Below are positions 41,093 through 53,200 of a stretch of DNA of 64,000 nucleotides, piece after piece. A program made the translations under genes and the position numbers. The stretch lies in NCBI RefSeq assembly GCF_000236905.1, contig NC_016530.1, positions 1 through 64,000 on the forward strand, read 5' to 3'. Positions within the stretch are counted from its first letter, which is position 1. Each line of letters starts with the position of its first letter. The DNA comes from Tetrapisispora phaffii CBS 4417 (Eukaryota > Ascomycota > Saccharomycetes > Saccharomycetales > Saccharomycetaceae). The notes under the pieces were generated by a model. That model worked only from the letters and a program-made list of their open reading frames with translations. It was not told the DNA's origin and searched no databases.

Positions 41093-41469
41093 ATTTGGTG
41101 CCTTGTACGTTTATAAATCGTTCACCGGCAATCACACTCTTAAATTGTACTATCAAATATAAAAGAATACGCCACTAAACTAGTCGTCTATCCTTTCACT
41201 TATTAAATAATTATATCAAACAATAGATTATACATTTGAATATTGATTATTAAACAGCTTTTTTATATATAAGATGTTGATTTTTCGAATTTGTCAAATT
41301 TCAATTAAGGCAATAAATGATGACAAGACAAATGGAAAGATCGAAAGAGGACGGTTTGCTGGAATAAAAGGCATGTTTTTGTATTATAAAAGAGATAACT
41401 AGAGTTATACATACATATATGTATATATCTTACTGGAGAGTGACGGTAGTGAGTCGGAGGAGGTTAGAT
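41093..41469. other. TFB3 upstream and AMD1 3' flank
   Basis: AT-rich sequence. The first exon of TFB3 is non-coding apart from its last base, so part of this stretch is its 5' leader and promoter. PFA5 (YDR459C), next to TFB3 in S. cerevisiae, is not seen. Confidence 0.5.
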
Positions 41470-43956
41470 TTATTGGCGAGAGTTGATTTTTGAGAAATGG
41501 TCAACTAATTCTAATTCAGTTGATAAGGTGTCGTATCTATAGCTCACTCTTATATCTGGTACATTGGTCTTCACAACACTGTTACCTTGAACACCAGGCA
41601 GTTTGTAGTTGTCACCAATCCAGTGTCTTTTGATTTGGGATTCCCAACCACTTTGTAACACGGAATTTCTTGCTAGTTCACACATATCAACGTTTGATAA
41701 CTTGTAAATTTGTGCAGCAACGGAGTATTCTTCGATTAAAGGTTCTCTGGTGTACGAGAATTGCAATGGATCATCTGTGGATAGGGAAACGTTCAGACCT
41801 CTCTTGAAGTAGTGTGGGAACGGATTTTTATCGTACGTTAAGAATAATGCGTTATTGGATAATGGAGACATTGCAATACCGACTTGGTCGATGTAATATA
41901 AGTATTGGACAAAAGGTACCTTTCTTAATAGAATACCATGAGATATACCTTGAGCTAACATGTATGCAGAGACTAAATGTTCTGGATCACCAGCCTCACC
42001 ACAATGTGGTCTTAATACAAACGTATTGAATCCCCTTTTAGCTCTCCATTGGTTTAATGAGGCCATGCTAGAATAGAGATAGTACAAATAATAAGAATAT
42101 GGAGGATTTTGGGCTACTTCCCATAATGATGGAATAGGATATTTTCTGTGGAAACGACGATCAACTTTTGATTCATCATCGACAGAATCGAAACCTATGA
42201 CTCTTTGTAAGAAAACATGTAATTTTGGATGTGACATTGGATTTTTGGTCACTTCGAATAGAGGTTGGAACAAGTTCTTACAGACATCTTGGAAATTTTT
42301 GACGATTTCACTTTTCTTATATATGTCATATAAACGTGGAACTTGCACTAGCCAACGGACATTATGTGAAATAACTTTATTGTCAACAATCCAGGTAGCT
42401 AGTTTATCCCACTCATCAAGTGACCTACCATAAATTGAAATTCTATATTCACAGTTCTGATACTTCGAGTTTTCTAAATCTGATAAAACTTGCTTAGTAA
42501 TTTCAGCAAGGTAAGAACCTTTAATATAGTTATCAGTTTTCATGAATATTTCTCTTAGACGAGATTCTCCAATTGGGTTATACTTTAAATTGAATTTATC
42601 AAATCTATGGAAAGTATCTTTATGAGCATGCATATCTAATGTATCAATAGATAAATCGTATCCGGTTAAATTTAAGGATTTGAACACTTCATCTAATGAT
42701 AAGATTTTACCATCTCTAAAAATCACTTTTTCATCCTTAGAATGTCTTAATTTATGTTTAATAAAACGTAATAAATGTTTTTGATTCATACATGCAGAAT
42801 GGTGAACGTGAGTATCAACTTTTCTAACATTATAGAAATCTCTATGAGGATTTCTTTTTGACACACTTGTTTCTTGATATTCGTTTAGTAAATAGTATAG
42901 GTTCCAACGAGCTTCCAAATATTGTAATCTTCTGAATGCAAATGATTTAGAAGGCCCATCTGATGAAATTGAAATCATTTTATCCAAATCGGAGTAGTAA
43001 TCACGCAAACTTGGAACATTGGCGATCAACTTCCCATTATCCTCAGCAGCATGGACAATAAAGGTATCATCATCATTTGTAGTGAAATTCCAATCTAGAT
43101 CTTCTCCTGGAATATCACATTTCGAAAAATCAAAAACTTCTGTGTCCGCATGGTTAATTACAGTAGTCACAGTTTTCGTTTCCGGATTATAAGAAGGTTT
43201 TGGTGGTTGAGGATAAATTTTCCAGTCATCTTTATCCTTTGGATTCTGTCCATCCAATTGACAAGAGATAGACTGATATTTATGTCTAATCTCTCTACAT
43301 TCCGCGACCTTTGTGTACAATTCCGTTAATTCTGGAGATGGCTCATCTAGGAAATGCTTGGCAGCTTCATCAGCCAAATGGCCCATTTTGTATGCCTGCG
43401 ATGGCAGTTGGTTATCCTTAGAATTGCCCGATTTGGCAGTATCTGAAGCGTCTTCCCGTTTGCTCCAAATTTTCTTTGGAACATCAGGTATGCTTTCCAT
43501 AGCGTTTGAACTCAAACTTCTATTGATTTTTTTTATATTTGGATCTGTGCTCATCTCTTGATTAGGCTGGATAAAATTTTCATCATTCAAAGCAATTTGT
43601 TTTGAGGAATTCTCTAATATTTTTGCATTTTCAAAGAAAGAAAAATGAGTACTACTTGGTCTTCTTGGCAGTCTCTGAGGAACTTTCCAACCTTCCGAAT
43701 TCTCGTCCTCATCCTCACTTGCAATACTGACTTCACTCAAAGTCTTAGCAATATCATTCTTTGAAGCATCACTACCATCACCACTTCCATTGCTGCCACT
43801 TTTAGCCTCTCTCATGACTCTTGAAGCACCTGCGTTCAATGCAGAATTCGCTTCATCAATAAACAATCCGGAGGAGCCACTGCCCATCTCTTCACGGGAG
43901 GGAGTCTCCTCTAATGCCAGTAACGAACTATCTTGGAAACCTTTCCCAACACTCAT
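41470..43956 (-). CDS. AMD1: AMP deaminase
   Basis: 828 residues (S. cerevisiae Amd1, YML035C, 810). It deaminates AMP to IMP and so tunes adenylate energy charge and the guanine/adenine balance. The N-terminal 200 residues are Ser/Asp/Glu-rich and presumably regulatory. The adenosine-deaminase barrel shows the zinc-binding H-x-H in [19 protein letters not shown] (about 380). The mid-barrel segment [19 protein letters not shown] carries the zinc histidine and catalytic Glu. The [10 protein letters not shown] motif near the C-terminal side carries the zinc-binding Asp. All active-site residues I can check are present. It is divergent from the SRC1/HEH2-type gene, the same arrangement as AMD1 and SRC1 in S. 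cerevisiae. Confidence 0.97.
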   Translation of the reverse strand: MSVGKGFQDSSLLALEETPSREEMGSGSSGLFIDEANSALNAGASRVMREAKSGSNGSGDGSDASKNDIAKTLSEVSIASEDEDENSEGWKVPQRLPRRPSSTHFSFFENAKILENSSKQIALNDENFIQPNQEMSTDPNIKKINRSLSSNAMESIPDVPKKIWSKREDASDTAKSGNSKDNQLPSQAYKMGHLADEAAKHFLDEPSPELTELYTKVAECREIRHKYQSISCQLDGQNPKDKDDWKIYPQPPKPSYNPETKTVTTVINHADTEVFDFSKCDIPGEDLDWNFTTNDDDTFIVHAAEDNGKLIANVPSLRDYYSDLDKMISISSDGPSKSFAFRRLQYLEARWNLYYLLNEYQETSVSKRNPHRDFYNVRKVDTHVHHSACMNQKHLLRFIKHKLRHSKDEKVIFRDGKILSLDEVFKSLNLTGYDLSIDTLDMHAHKDTFHRFDKFNLKYNPIGESRLREIFMKTDNYIKGSYLAEITKQVLSDLENSKYQNCEYRISIYGRSLDEWDKLATWIVDNKVISHNVRWLVQVPRLYDIYKKSEIVKNFQDVCKNLFQPLFEVTKNPMSHPKLHVFLQRVIGFDSVDDESKVDRRFHRKYPIPSLWEVAQNPPYSYYLYYLYSSMASLNQWRAKRGFNTFVLRPHCGEAGDPEHLVSAYMLAQGISHGILLRKVPFVQYLYYIDQVGIAMSPLSNNALFLTYDKNPFPHYFKRGLNVSLSTDDPLQFSYTREPLIEEYSVAAQIYKLSNVDMCELARNSVLQSGWESQIKRHWIGDNYKLPGVQGNSVVKTNVPDIRVSYRYDTLSTELELVDHFSKINSRQ

Positions 43957-45203
43957 TATATATATTAGCCTTGGAAGAGTCCTTTAATTGCTCAATAGTT
44001 TTTTTTCGGTTTCTCGTCCTTATGAAACTTCCCCAAAGCAATTGACAGTCAAAGATCAATCTAATTACAATTCTTGGTCCATTTCTCTAAGCACCAACAA
44101 CAACTATCAACACTTATATGTACCTGTGAGACTGTTAACCATTCTCTTTTATACCACTTAGTCTATTCATCCTTGCAATTTTGCAGTGTGGACCTGGCCA
44201 GTCACATGCTACGAGCTGGGCGCGCCACCGCCCCCGGCGAGTAAGTAGGGGATCCACGGCAAAAGGGGCCACTGCAAATGCTTGGCGGCTAAAAGTATAA
44301 GAAGTATAATACACTTCCGAGAAGGGATTTGAGAGTAGGCACACGATAGCAGAGAAACGATGCAATATTTAAGAAGCTAGGTGCTATGTTCAAGGTGTTA
44401 GGTGCAAGGTATCAAGGTGTCAAGGTTATGGAGATGTTGTGGCAAGAGATGGAGAATCGCAGGATGGCCAAGAGTACAAATACATTGGGCAGGTAGCACA
44501 TAATATGTACTTGAGAATGTAATAATATGTATGAATGAAGTATACTAGTGATTGCAGTTTTTGAAATGCGGATTAACCTAGAGTCCGTCTATATGAGTGC
44601 AGTTTATAAACAAAGTGACAGTGCCCCCAACATCGCAAGAAAAGACCAACCATGCACCCTGTCCCACATGTATAAACTTAGGGACGGTACATTCGGAACG
44701 TCTGATCCTAGCCGACTCCCGGACCATTACATTCCCTTCACCAATGATGGCCTCCAAGCACGCCCACCACACGAACATCAGGCTGAGTTCACAAATGTTT
44801 TAAAATACACGCCCTCTGGTAAACTACTTCTCTGAAACCCTGAAGATGTCTCAATGGCCACCTCACCATGCTTCTATACAACTTTTACTTATTAACAGTT
44901 CATTAACGTTAAAATATTGAAAGTTTCAAATTGTTGTTTTTGTTTTTCCGCATTAGGTAACGCAGGAACACAAAATGAATATGAAAACAAAAACAAAAAC
45001 AAATACTGCATGCGACAGCCAAGTAACTGTTGAATAGACAATATTGAATAGGATTTCTTTCTCAGTTTTAATTGAATATATAAGAAAGGTACAATTCTTA
45101 GTGGCTAACTTAAAAAATTAAGTAGTGTTTCCAATGTTTTGTTCTGGTTACTTACCAAAACTAATTGTTCAAATAACGACTATCGTAACAATCTGGAAAT
45201 ATA
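43957..45203. other. AMD1-SRC1/HEH2 divergent spacer
   Basis: A 1.25 kb region with a G+C-rich patch at about 44190-44290 that contains two AGGGG words (stress-response-element type, within TAGGGGATC and AAAGGGGCC). Open frames at 44548-44835 and on the other strand lack good starts and are not convincing genes. Confidence 0.45.
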
Positions 45204-47045
45204 ATGGAGTATTTAGAACCTGGGTTTGATCCAAAGAAATTGAAAGTACCTGAATTAAGGAAGATTTTAATATCGAATAAAATCCAATTCCCATCCAAAT
45301 GTAAGAAGAATGAATTAGTTAAATTGTTTCAAAATAACATTTCTTCTAATTTGGAAGAATTAAGAGAAAGAAATTTAAATTCTGAGAAAGATAAAAAACA
45401 AACTAAAAGTTCGAACAAAAAACGTCAAAGAAAAGAGATTGAATCAACCGATGATGAAGAAACTGAAGAAAGTGAACAATCTACAGATGAAAAGTCAAAC
45501 TCAACATCAAAGAAAAGAAAGACTTCTAAAATAGAAGAGAAACCAGAAATGGTAAACGATACTAAACATGAAATTAAAAGTCAAAATACCGAGGAAGTAC
45601 CTAAAGTCGAACAAAGATCAAATACAAAAGCAATTGTAGAATCAAAGTTATCAGAAACTAAACCGAAAACTAGAAGAAATATACCCCTAGATTTACAAAA
45701 ATTACAACAAAGTGCAATTGTTAAAGAGAATAAAACTGAAAAAACTTCTGATGAGAAGCTGGATATAACAAAGAAAGAGCAACCTAAAACTAAAACTAAC
45801 CCTAATGACGAAAAAGAGGAAACAATAAACGAATCCTTGGACAAAGAAGAAGAAAACAAATCTTTAGTTGAAGAACAAAAGAATAAATCTCCAAAGGAAT
45901 ACAAAAAAACCAAGGTGATACTGAAAGCATTAGTACAAATTAGTAGTTTTGCTTCAATTATTTTATTATGTTTTTTCACCCTATGGTATAGAGAAGTTTG
46001 CATAAACATTGGGTATTGTGGTAAAGAATTGGCATATCCACCATTTTTGAAAACTTCTATAACCGATAAAGTATTGAACAATGGTTTATTTGAAAAGTAT
46101 GACATTAAATCTAAATTATCTGATTTAATTATTCCTGATTGTACTCCTTGTCCGGATAATGCCATTTGTTACAGTTCTATGAAATCTGTTTGTAATAAAG
46201 GATATGTTCCAGAAAATAGTTTTTACAATTTATATGGTTTATTACCACTGCCAATAAAATGTTCAAAGGATAAAACTGAAGAAAAACTTGTGCAAGATAT
46301 TTTAAATGGTGTATTGTATGATTTAAGACTTAAAAACTCTAGAGTGAGATGTGGTGATGGTGAAACTGACGAAAGCACTGGCTTAATTGAAAAAAATATG
46401 TTTGATTCTTTTGTTTCTCAAAAAGCTTGGCTATCGGAAAAGCAACGCCAAAGAATTTGGCGTAAGGTTATGTTGCAACTAAAGAAATACCCAGAAATTA
46501 AGCTTGTCAATTTATATAAAAAGAGATTGGATGCTGACGATTCTGAAGCTGAGGTTGTTAATGATCATGTTTTTAGCATTGCTGAAAAAATGTCTCATAA
46601 TTTATTAAGATCAACCTCTAAAAATTTTGTTCCTTTCTACTGCGGCAAGAGTGATATTATTATTTCATCTAATTATATTAAACCAACTTTGACTATTTTA
46701 GTATTCTTATTTTCTATCGTTGTTCTATGTTTTTTGAACAAATTAATAGTTAATAAATTAAATGATCAAACCAAATGTAGTGTTTACATTGAAAGAATAG
46801 TTGAAATTTTGAAAGAAATTAAAGAAAACAACAAGCCACAGTCATTTTTAACAAGCAATCAACTAAAAGAAATAATCTTCAAAGATGAAGTTGAAAATGT
46901 TGAAGAACAAAATAGAATTTGGAAAAAAATATCTAATAAATTAGAAAACAGTGATATCCCAGTTACTTCAACTCAGTTAGAACTTCATGGTGAAATTTTA
47001 AGATCCTACGAATTTGAATTACCAAGTGATTCTGATAAATTGTAA
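45204..47045 (+). CDS. HEH2: Inner nuclear membrane LEM/HeH protein (SRC1/HEH2 orthologue)
   Basis: 613 residues. The N-terminus has a HeH (helix-extension-helix, LEM-like) domain at about 8-45, with KVPELRKILISNKIQFPSKC and KKNELVKLF. A long Lys/Glu/Ser-rich linker (50-240) includes a strong basic signal SNKKRQRKEIESTDDEE. Transmembrane segment 1 lies at about 244-264. A Cys-rich lumenal domain (PDCTPCPDNAICYS) and the MSC/MAN1 region follow, then transmembrane segment 2 at about 493-515 and a C-terminal winged-helix part. Such proteins tether rDNA and telomeres and survey nuclear pore assembly. S. cerevisiae has two copies (Src1, YML034W; Heh2, YDR458C, 663). This single gene sits divergent from AMD1 like SRC1 and convergent with TOM1 like HEH2, so it is the unduplicated form. 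HEH2 is chosen only on length. Confidence 0.85.
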   Translation: MEYLEPGFDPKKLKVPELRKILISNKIQFPSKCKKNELVKLFQNNISSNLEELRERNLNSEKDKKQTKSSNKKRQRKEIESTDDEETEESEQSTDEKSNSTSKKRKTSKIEEKPEMVNDTKHEIKSQNTEEVPKVEQRSNTKAIVESKLSETKPKTRRNIPLDLQKLQQSAIVKENKTEKTSDEKLDITKKEQPKTKTNPNDEKEETINESLDKEEENKSLVEEQKNKSPKEYKKTKVILKALVQISSFASIILLCFFTLWYREVCINIGYCGKELAYPPFLKTSITDKVLNNGLFEKYDIKSKLSDLIIPDCTPCPDNAICYSSMKSVCNKGYVPENSFYNLYGLLPLPIKCSKDKTEEKLVQDILNGVLYDLRLKNSRVRCGDGETDESTGLIEKNMFDSFVSQKAWLSEKQRQRIWRKVMLQLKKYPEIKLVNLYKKRLDADDSEAEVVNDHVFSIAEKMSHNLLRSTSKNFVPFYCGKSDIIISSNYIKPTLTILVFLFSIVVLCFLNKLIVNKLNDQTKCSVYIERIVEILKEIKENNKPQSFLTSNQLKEIIFKDEVENVEEQNRIWKKISNKLENSDIPVTSTQLELHGEILRSYEFELPSDSDKL

Positions 47046-47252
47046 ATGTTATTGCAATCAGACTTGTATTATTAGTAACTATATAATTTCATAAATATAT
47101 AGTTTTTAAGACTATTATTATTATAGTAGCCAATATAAAAGCGGACTATTTTATAATATAAGTATCCATTTTTTTATTAGAAAATTTAATTTCCTTATTA
47201 ACTAATTAACCTATCCATGCATATATAAAAATGAAAGAACTAAATAACATAC

Positions 47253-50200
47253 TTAAGCAATTCCGAAACCTTCATAACCTTCAGTAATAGCAAGTAATAA
47301 GGAACCACGTAAAGTTTCGTAAGAATCATATGCTGGTAAATCCAATTGGTTAAAACATGTATGCGAGGAAGGTAATCTATCAGAAGGACCATAGTCCTTA
47401 TGGATTGAAAACTTACATAAACCATTTACACCTGCCAATTCTTTAAAACCATTTAAGGGTACTTTACTTGTTCCTGTGACAAACTGTAGTAATTTTACTC
47501 TTTCCTCAGTGTCAAAGGACTTAACTGCTCTCCAAAAGTAATTAATTTGTTTTGAAGTTGACGTGTAGTTAACATACGTGGTATTACTTTGCCAATCGTT
47601 GACATCGATATCAGGTAATCCACTTATTAGTAATTCTAGCTCTTGTTCATTGAAAATTGAAATTAATTCTTTAGGAATTAAAGCGTAAAACCCTTTTAAG
47701 AAATTATCCATTTGATCGTTCACTGATGTTTTCAATTTATACTGAACAATCTTTTGGACATAGTCTTGCTTGTTAAGATTAGTAACGGCAATATTTCTAC
47801 CATCATCAATCAAATCAATTATCTTGTGTTCTCCATAATCATCAGTTTCGACTGAAAATGTTTCTTCAATAATATCTGTAATATCATTCTCTAAAATCCA
47901 ATTCAATGATTTATAATAATCTAAATCCAATGATTCCATGTCTTTCAAAGTGACAGGTTTTCCTAAAATATTCTTATAAACTTCTCTGCTAAAATGGCAA
48001 TCTAAATAGCATTGGTCTCTAATGGCTTTACCAATAATCATACCAATAAATTTGAAGAATGAATGATGTTCTGGATTGATTCCTGAGGTGCGATTTGGGC
48101 GGAAGGTGGTCTTATCAGAAGCTACTGGGATAAATAAAGCATAATCGGGGTTAAACATCTGTCTTGACAAAACTTGATACCATTCTCTTGTTAGGCCACC
48201 TGCATCAACACCACTTTCACCTTTGAAAGTGATTTCTAATTTTGATTTTTTGATTTCTTCGTCTGGTTTAAAAAATAGTGCTCTATAAGAATCTAAAAAT
48301 ACTTGATCACGACTTACTGTTATACTTAATTTCGGATGGTCTTGGAAATCAGAACGTAGCTTGGCAACAAAATAATATCTCTTATTATCGAAATCAAGAA
48401 CTTTGGAATTCTTAATTAACAATGAGAATGGTCCACTCATTAATTTCGGATTAGTACGAATCATTTGATTTAACAACTTTTTATGAAGATCTGTAAATGG
48501 GAAAAATATGGATTCAGTAGGAACCTGTTCTAAATCAAGACTTTTTATGCTTTCATATTTCAAAACTCCAGGCTTATTAGAGTCTTGTAATAGGGAATTG
48601 TGTTTGTTAACCACCATAAGAGATTCGATCAAAGGTAAAAGGATGGTAGCAGATGTAGATAACCCCTTTTTGTCTTCTAATTCTGTCAGACAACAACTTA
48701 ATGCGGACCAAAGTTTTCCTAGGTTCATACGGTTGTAAATCGACATTAAATTGTTAATATTAATGCAATTCTTTTCCTTCTTGTGTGTGTGCAAATAATC
48801 TAAAGCAGTCAAAATTTTTAATATTTTTGATTGGCAAGAACTTGGTAAAGTAAACTTCTGTAACAATTCCGAATTGATTTCATTACCATTTGCAATTTCG
48901 TCTTGACTTGATTGTAAATCTTTTAAATTTTGGATTAATTCGATAACATTGGATTTAGCTAAGTTTACTAAAGCTTCATCAAATATATTTAGTGAATTTT
49001 CCAAACCAGACAAATTATGCATGGTTGCTAGAAGTTGCTGAAAAACTCTAGTATTACAACTTTCGATATTAATAATGGAAACAATTTTAATTAACATATC
49101 GTCAGTGAACTCTGGCATATTAAATTTCATTTTGGAAAGGGATTTGTTATCTTGCGATTTTAAAAATAAATGTAATGGTTTTGTACATGTCTGTAATATT
49201 TTGGTTAATAAGTCCATCAAAACTGTTTCATCGGTTATTAACTTTTTATCTAGTAAAGTGAATAAATATTGCAGTGGGTATTTGGAGGCCCTACTATTTA
49301 TGTCTTTTTTATTTTTAATTGGCGATTTCCCAACTAATAAGTTTTCATGCTCAGTAATAAAAAAATATTTCAATCTATTATCGGCATCTATTAAATTTTG
49401 TAAAATTTCTATTGCTTGGTTAGCAACAACCAGAGGAGTGCTATCAGGAGGTAATTGTCTAATTTGAGATGAATTATTATGATATTTATTTGGACCACTT
49501 TGAGTTAGATTTACCATTATTGAATATACTCTTTCTAAAGAATGTTGATCTTGAATACCTTCAGTTAAAATTAAAAGTAAAAAGTTAATAATATCACTTC
49601 TATTTTGTTTGCTAGAGCATAACCTGTAGAATAATTCATGATACATTTCTCTTTGGATATATGGCTGCGATATAAAAATCGATTTCATCAATGCAGATAT
49701 TCCTGCCCGGTCTACAAGAGGTGAAAAATATATTCTTGATGATTTTTTCTTCTCAGAATCAGCATCTTTTTCATTTTCGGTTGTATTCAAATCAACACGT
49801 TCATCAATAACTTCAATAGAATCAATACTATCTCTTCCATTTTGCCGCATATTAGTTCTTAAGTTATCATTAATAGTTCGCATAATATTAGACACTCTAG
49901 AGTCGACAGTTTCATGTTCCAAGATATCTTCTCGGATTTCCTCAGGTATGGCATTAAGGAAGTCTGAATCAATTTCTCTGGACTCAATATGGTTATGGGC
50001 TGCTTCTGCTCTACGTTCGCGAATATGCTGAGAAAATACTTCTGCTCGCATATCTTCGGGCAATGCGTTTAAAAACTCTGGATCTATATCAGTACCAGAT
50101 ATATCAATAGATTCACCATCGATCGTTACATAAATAGGTTCCCTGTTTTCGATAGCTTCGTCACCCTCAGTAATTATTTCATCACCGTCACTGATTCCCT

Positions 50201-53200
50201 CATCTTCTTCATCTGTTACAGCAGGAGATTCATCTGATTCATTATACTCATCTTCTTCAATTGGTTCACTTGGTATTTCTTCATTAGAAGGGTTACTTGA
50301 ATTTTCTTCTAATTTTTTTATTGGTAACTTCTCAATATCTTTTAATTTTTCTTGTTTTTCTTTAAATAACTTATAACTTGGAGGATACATCTTTGCAATT
50401 ATACTTGTAATAGTGTTTTTGGCGTAACCTTTAGTGTTATAGAACATGTCAAAAATATCTTTCCATCTGGCTAAAGTTGGCTTTAGAAGAATACCATCTG
50501 GTGCCTTATCATCTAGAGAGTCTCCAGAAAATAACAGACTAGCAAAAGTTGGCCGTTCTGTTCTCGGACGTTGGCCAGATACTATATTTAAAAGTTGTTC
50601 AGATACATCATTCTCAACTTCTTCTAAACCTGCAGGGCCTAGCGGATTGATTAGAGAATTTTGATTTCTCCTTCCAATATTCAATAAAGATAAACTTGGT
50701 GGTACCAAAGGTGAGTTGCCTAGGGATCTGTGCAAAGATCTTGGATTGCGGTGACTTCGGTGCATATCTTGGACTCTAAAAAAGTGCTCCTCATCCGGTT
50801 CAAAAACATGCTCTATTCCTTGGAAAACACCAGGTCTATCTTCTTCATCTGAGGAATTATCCAGTATTTCGACACCATCAGAAGTTAGCCAACGTCTTCT
50901 GGAATTATCTCCTCTTGATAAAGAACCTGCAATTGAAGTTACTTCCTCTGCTTCATCATCCGTACTAGGAAAATCTGATAATCCAGATTCCCAATCTGAT
51001 TGATCAATATCATAATCACTTAAATCTAAATCCATATCAGCATCAGAAACAAAAACATCACTATCGATTGATATGAGTTCTATATCACTACCATTATTAT
51101 AAAATACACCCGAATCATCGTCCGGCATGGCTGCATCAGAATCAACGTCGTCAGCTATTTCAGAAGAATTGTAACTAGAATCAGAAACTACATCGACTGT
51201 CAACCCATCAGCAGAATCTAGGGAATAATCTATTTCATTCTCACTGTCTGAGGAATGAATATCTTCAGAAGTGTTTGAAGTCACCGATCCTGTGTCTTCA
51301 TCTTCACTAAACACTACATCATAACCACCATCTTCGGCGTTGACGAATGCAATTTCTTCATCATCTCCTATCAACGATTCATCATCTTCGTCATCTTCTT
51401 CAATATCCTCAACATCATACATCCCTAAACTAGAATTTTTAAACATATTATGCTGTTCTTCTTTATCAGAGTCCATGTCCTCTTCGTCTTCATCATCTAA
51501 GCCTTCGATTTTAAATAATTCTGAAAAACTATTCCTCACTGAATTTAAAGCGTTTAATGGATCGATTGCATTGTTAAACATCTTTTTTGCAAACGGGTAA
51601 TTAATATCCAATACAGATAAACATTCAGAAATGACGTTTGGAACGTCCATTTCAATCATCAATTTACACATCTGATATTGATCAGCATCTATTTTATTAG
51701 CATCCAAAATTAATCTCAAATAAGGAGCTTGCACGAAGATCATTGACGAAATAATTTTTAACCAACCTTCAATTTTATTGAAATTGGCTTCTAATGATTT
51801 TGGTGTTGAGCTGGAGTTTCTTAAAGCTTTGATTATTGCTTCTATTGAACACTTTCTCACAAAAGTCATATCATATTCAATTACCTTAGGATCCTGGGCT
51901 TTAATGCTAGAATCTTGAACACTTGAAATGAATGCAACCAAGACAGAACGCGCCAATGTACTAATGACTTCTCTTCGTTTCAGTTCATATTTATCTTGTT
52001 CCGAATTACTACTTTTATCTAGTAATTGATACAAAAAGAAATTTAGAGCAGTAAATCTCGGCTTTGCAAATTCTGCGTATGTGTTCCTTCTATCAAATGT
52101 CAAAAACTCAAATTTACATTGTTTGTAACTACCAACTAACTCAACTAGTGCTTTTAAAAGAAAAATCATGTAGGCACATACAGGATTTTTAGTTGGATCA
52201 ATTTTTTCTGAGCCGTTTTTTTTATCAGATAGACTTTTTGTAGAAACAGGTTCCGAGATCCAATCTTTCTTAGATGCTGCCATTAACTGTGACAATAAGA
52301 AGTGAATAATACCAGTTCTCTTATAATTGCTATCTGTATTATTTTTAACTGCTACATCGGCAGAATCAGCAGATTTTTTTTCCATCAACAAAGTTGTGAG
52401 AGACCCATCCTCAGCAAAATCAATGAAAGAAGCAGACGCTGAGAGTGTATTAATGAATTTTGTTGGATCCCTCATTACTGTATAAGGCTTTTCTTCAATT
52501 AGGCTATTAAGTTCTCGTTCTTTTAGTTTATGTTCACCAAATGTTCTAGATGTGAAACTTTTATTTATTTCAAATTTAATTAGTTCCGTAACCACTTCCT
52601 CAACTTCAAAACACCTCCTTAGCAATAATATAAATGATGACTCTAAGAAATTAATTTTTTCTGACTTTTGATTTACTCCAATAGCTTTTAAGATTTCTGG
52701 TAAAATTCCTGAATTGATGATTTCTTTGGAATAAACCTCTTGACTAGCATACAATATTAAAATACGTGCTATTGCCAGTGCCGAATAAAAATTATTGAGT
52801 TCTTTCATTCTTATCAAAATATTAAATATAGTTTCTTTAGTCTCGTCGTCAACTGCGTAACATTCTTCAGAAGCTGGTAAATCGTCAACTAATGGAATAT
52901 TATCTGGTAGTGCAATCATCGCAGGTGTATTGGATTTGGCTAAAATAATTTCATACACGTATAATGCTTTAGAAAACCATAAAGAGTTTACAAATTTGGG
53001 ATTTATTATAATTTGAAGGTGGTTCAAAAATCTAGTTATTGTTTGAAACGACTGCTTATAAACGGATTTCTCATTCATGAATATACCGTATAAGTGCGTT
53101 AGAGGTGACAAAAGTGAGCTATTATTATTATCAGTTTCAATTATTTTATCCAAAACTGAATTCATAAATTGCGTTTTGGAACTTTCCGAATGTGATGAGT

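Noticed and set aside
44548..44835. 95-codon open frame between AMD1 and SRC1/HEH2, with a 66-codon frame on the opposite strand
   Set aside because: It starts at GTG, has no recognisable features and is mirrored by an equally long antisense frame. This is composition in a G+C-rich patch.
44862..44957. Centromere-like combination: an imperfect CDEI-like word, an AT-rich stretch, and TGTTTTTGTTTTTCCG resembling CDEIII
   Set aside because: The CDEIII match needs an extra T and lacks the GAA after CCG, the CDEI word has an extra base, and synteny gives no reason to expect a centromere here.
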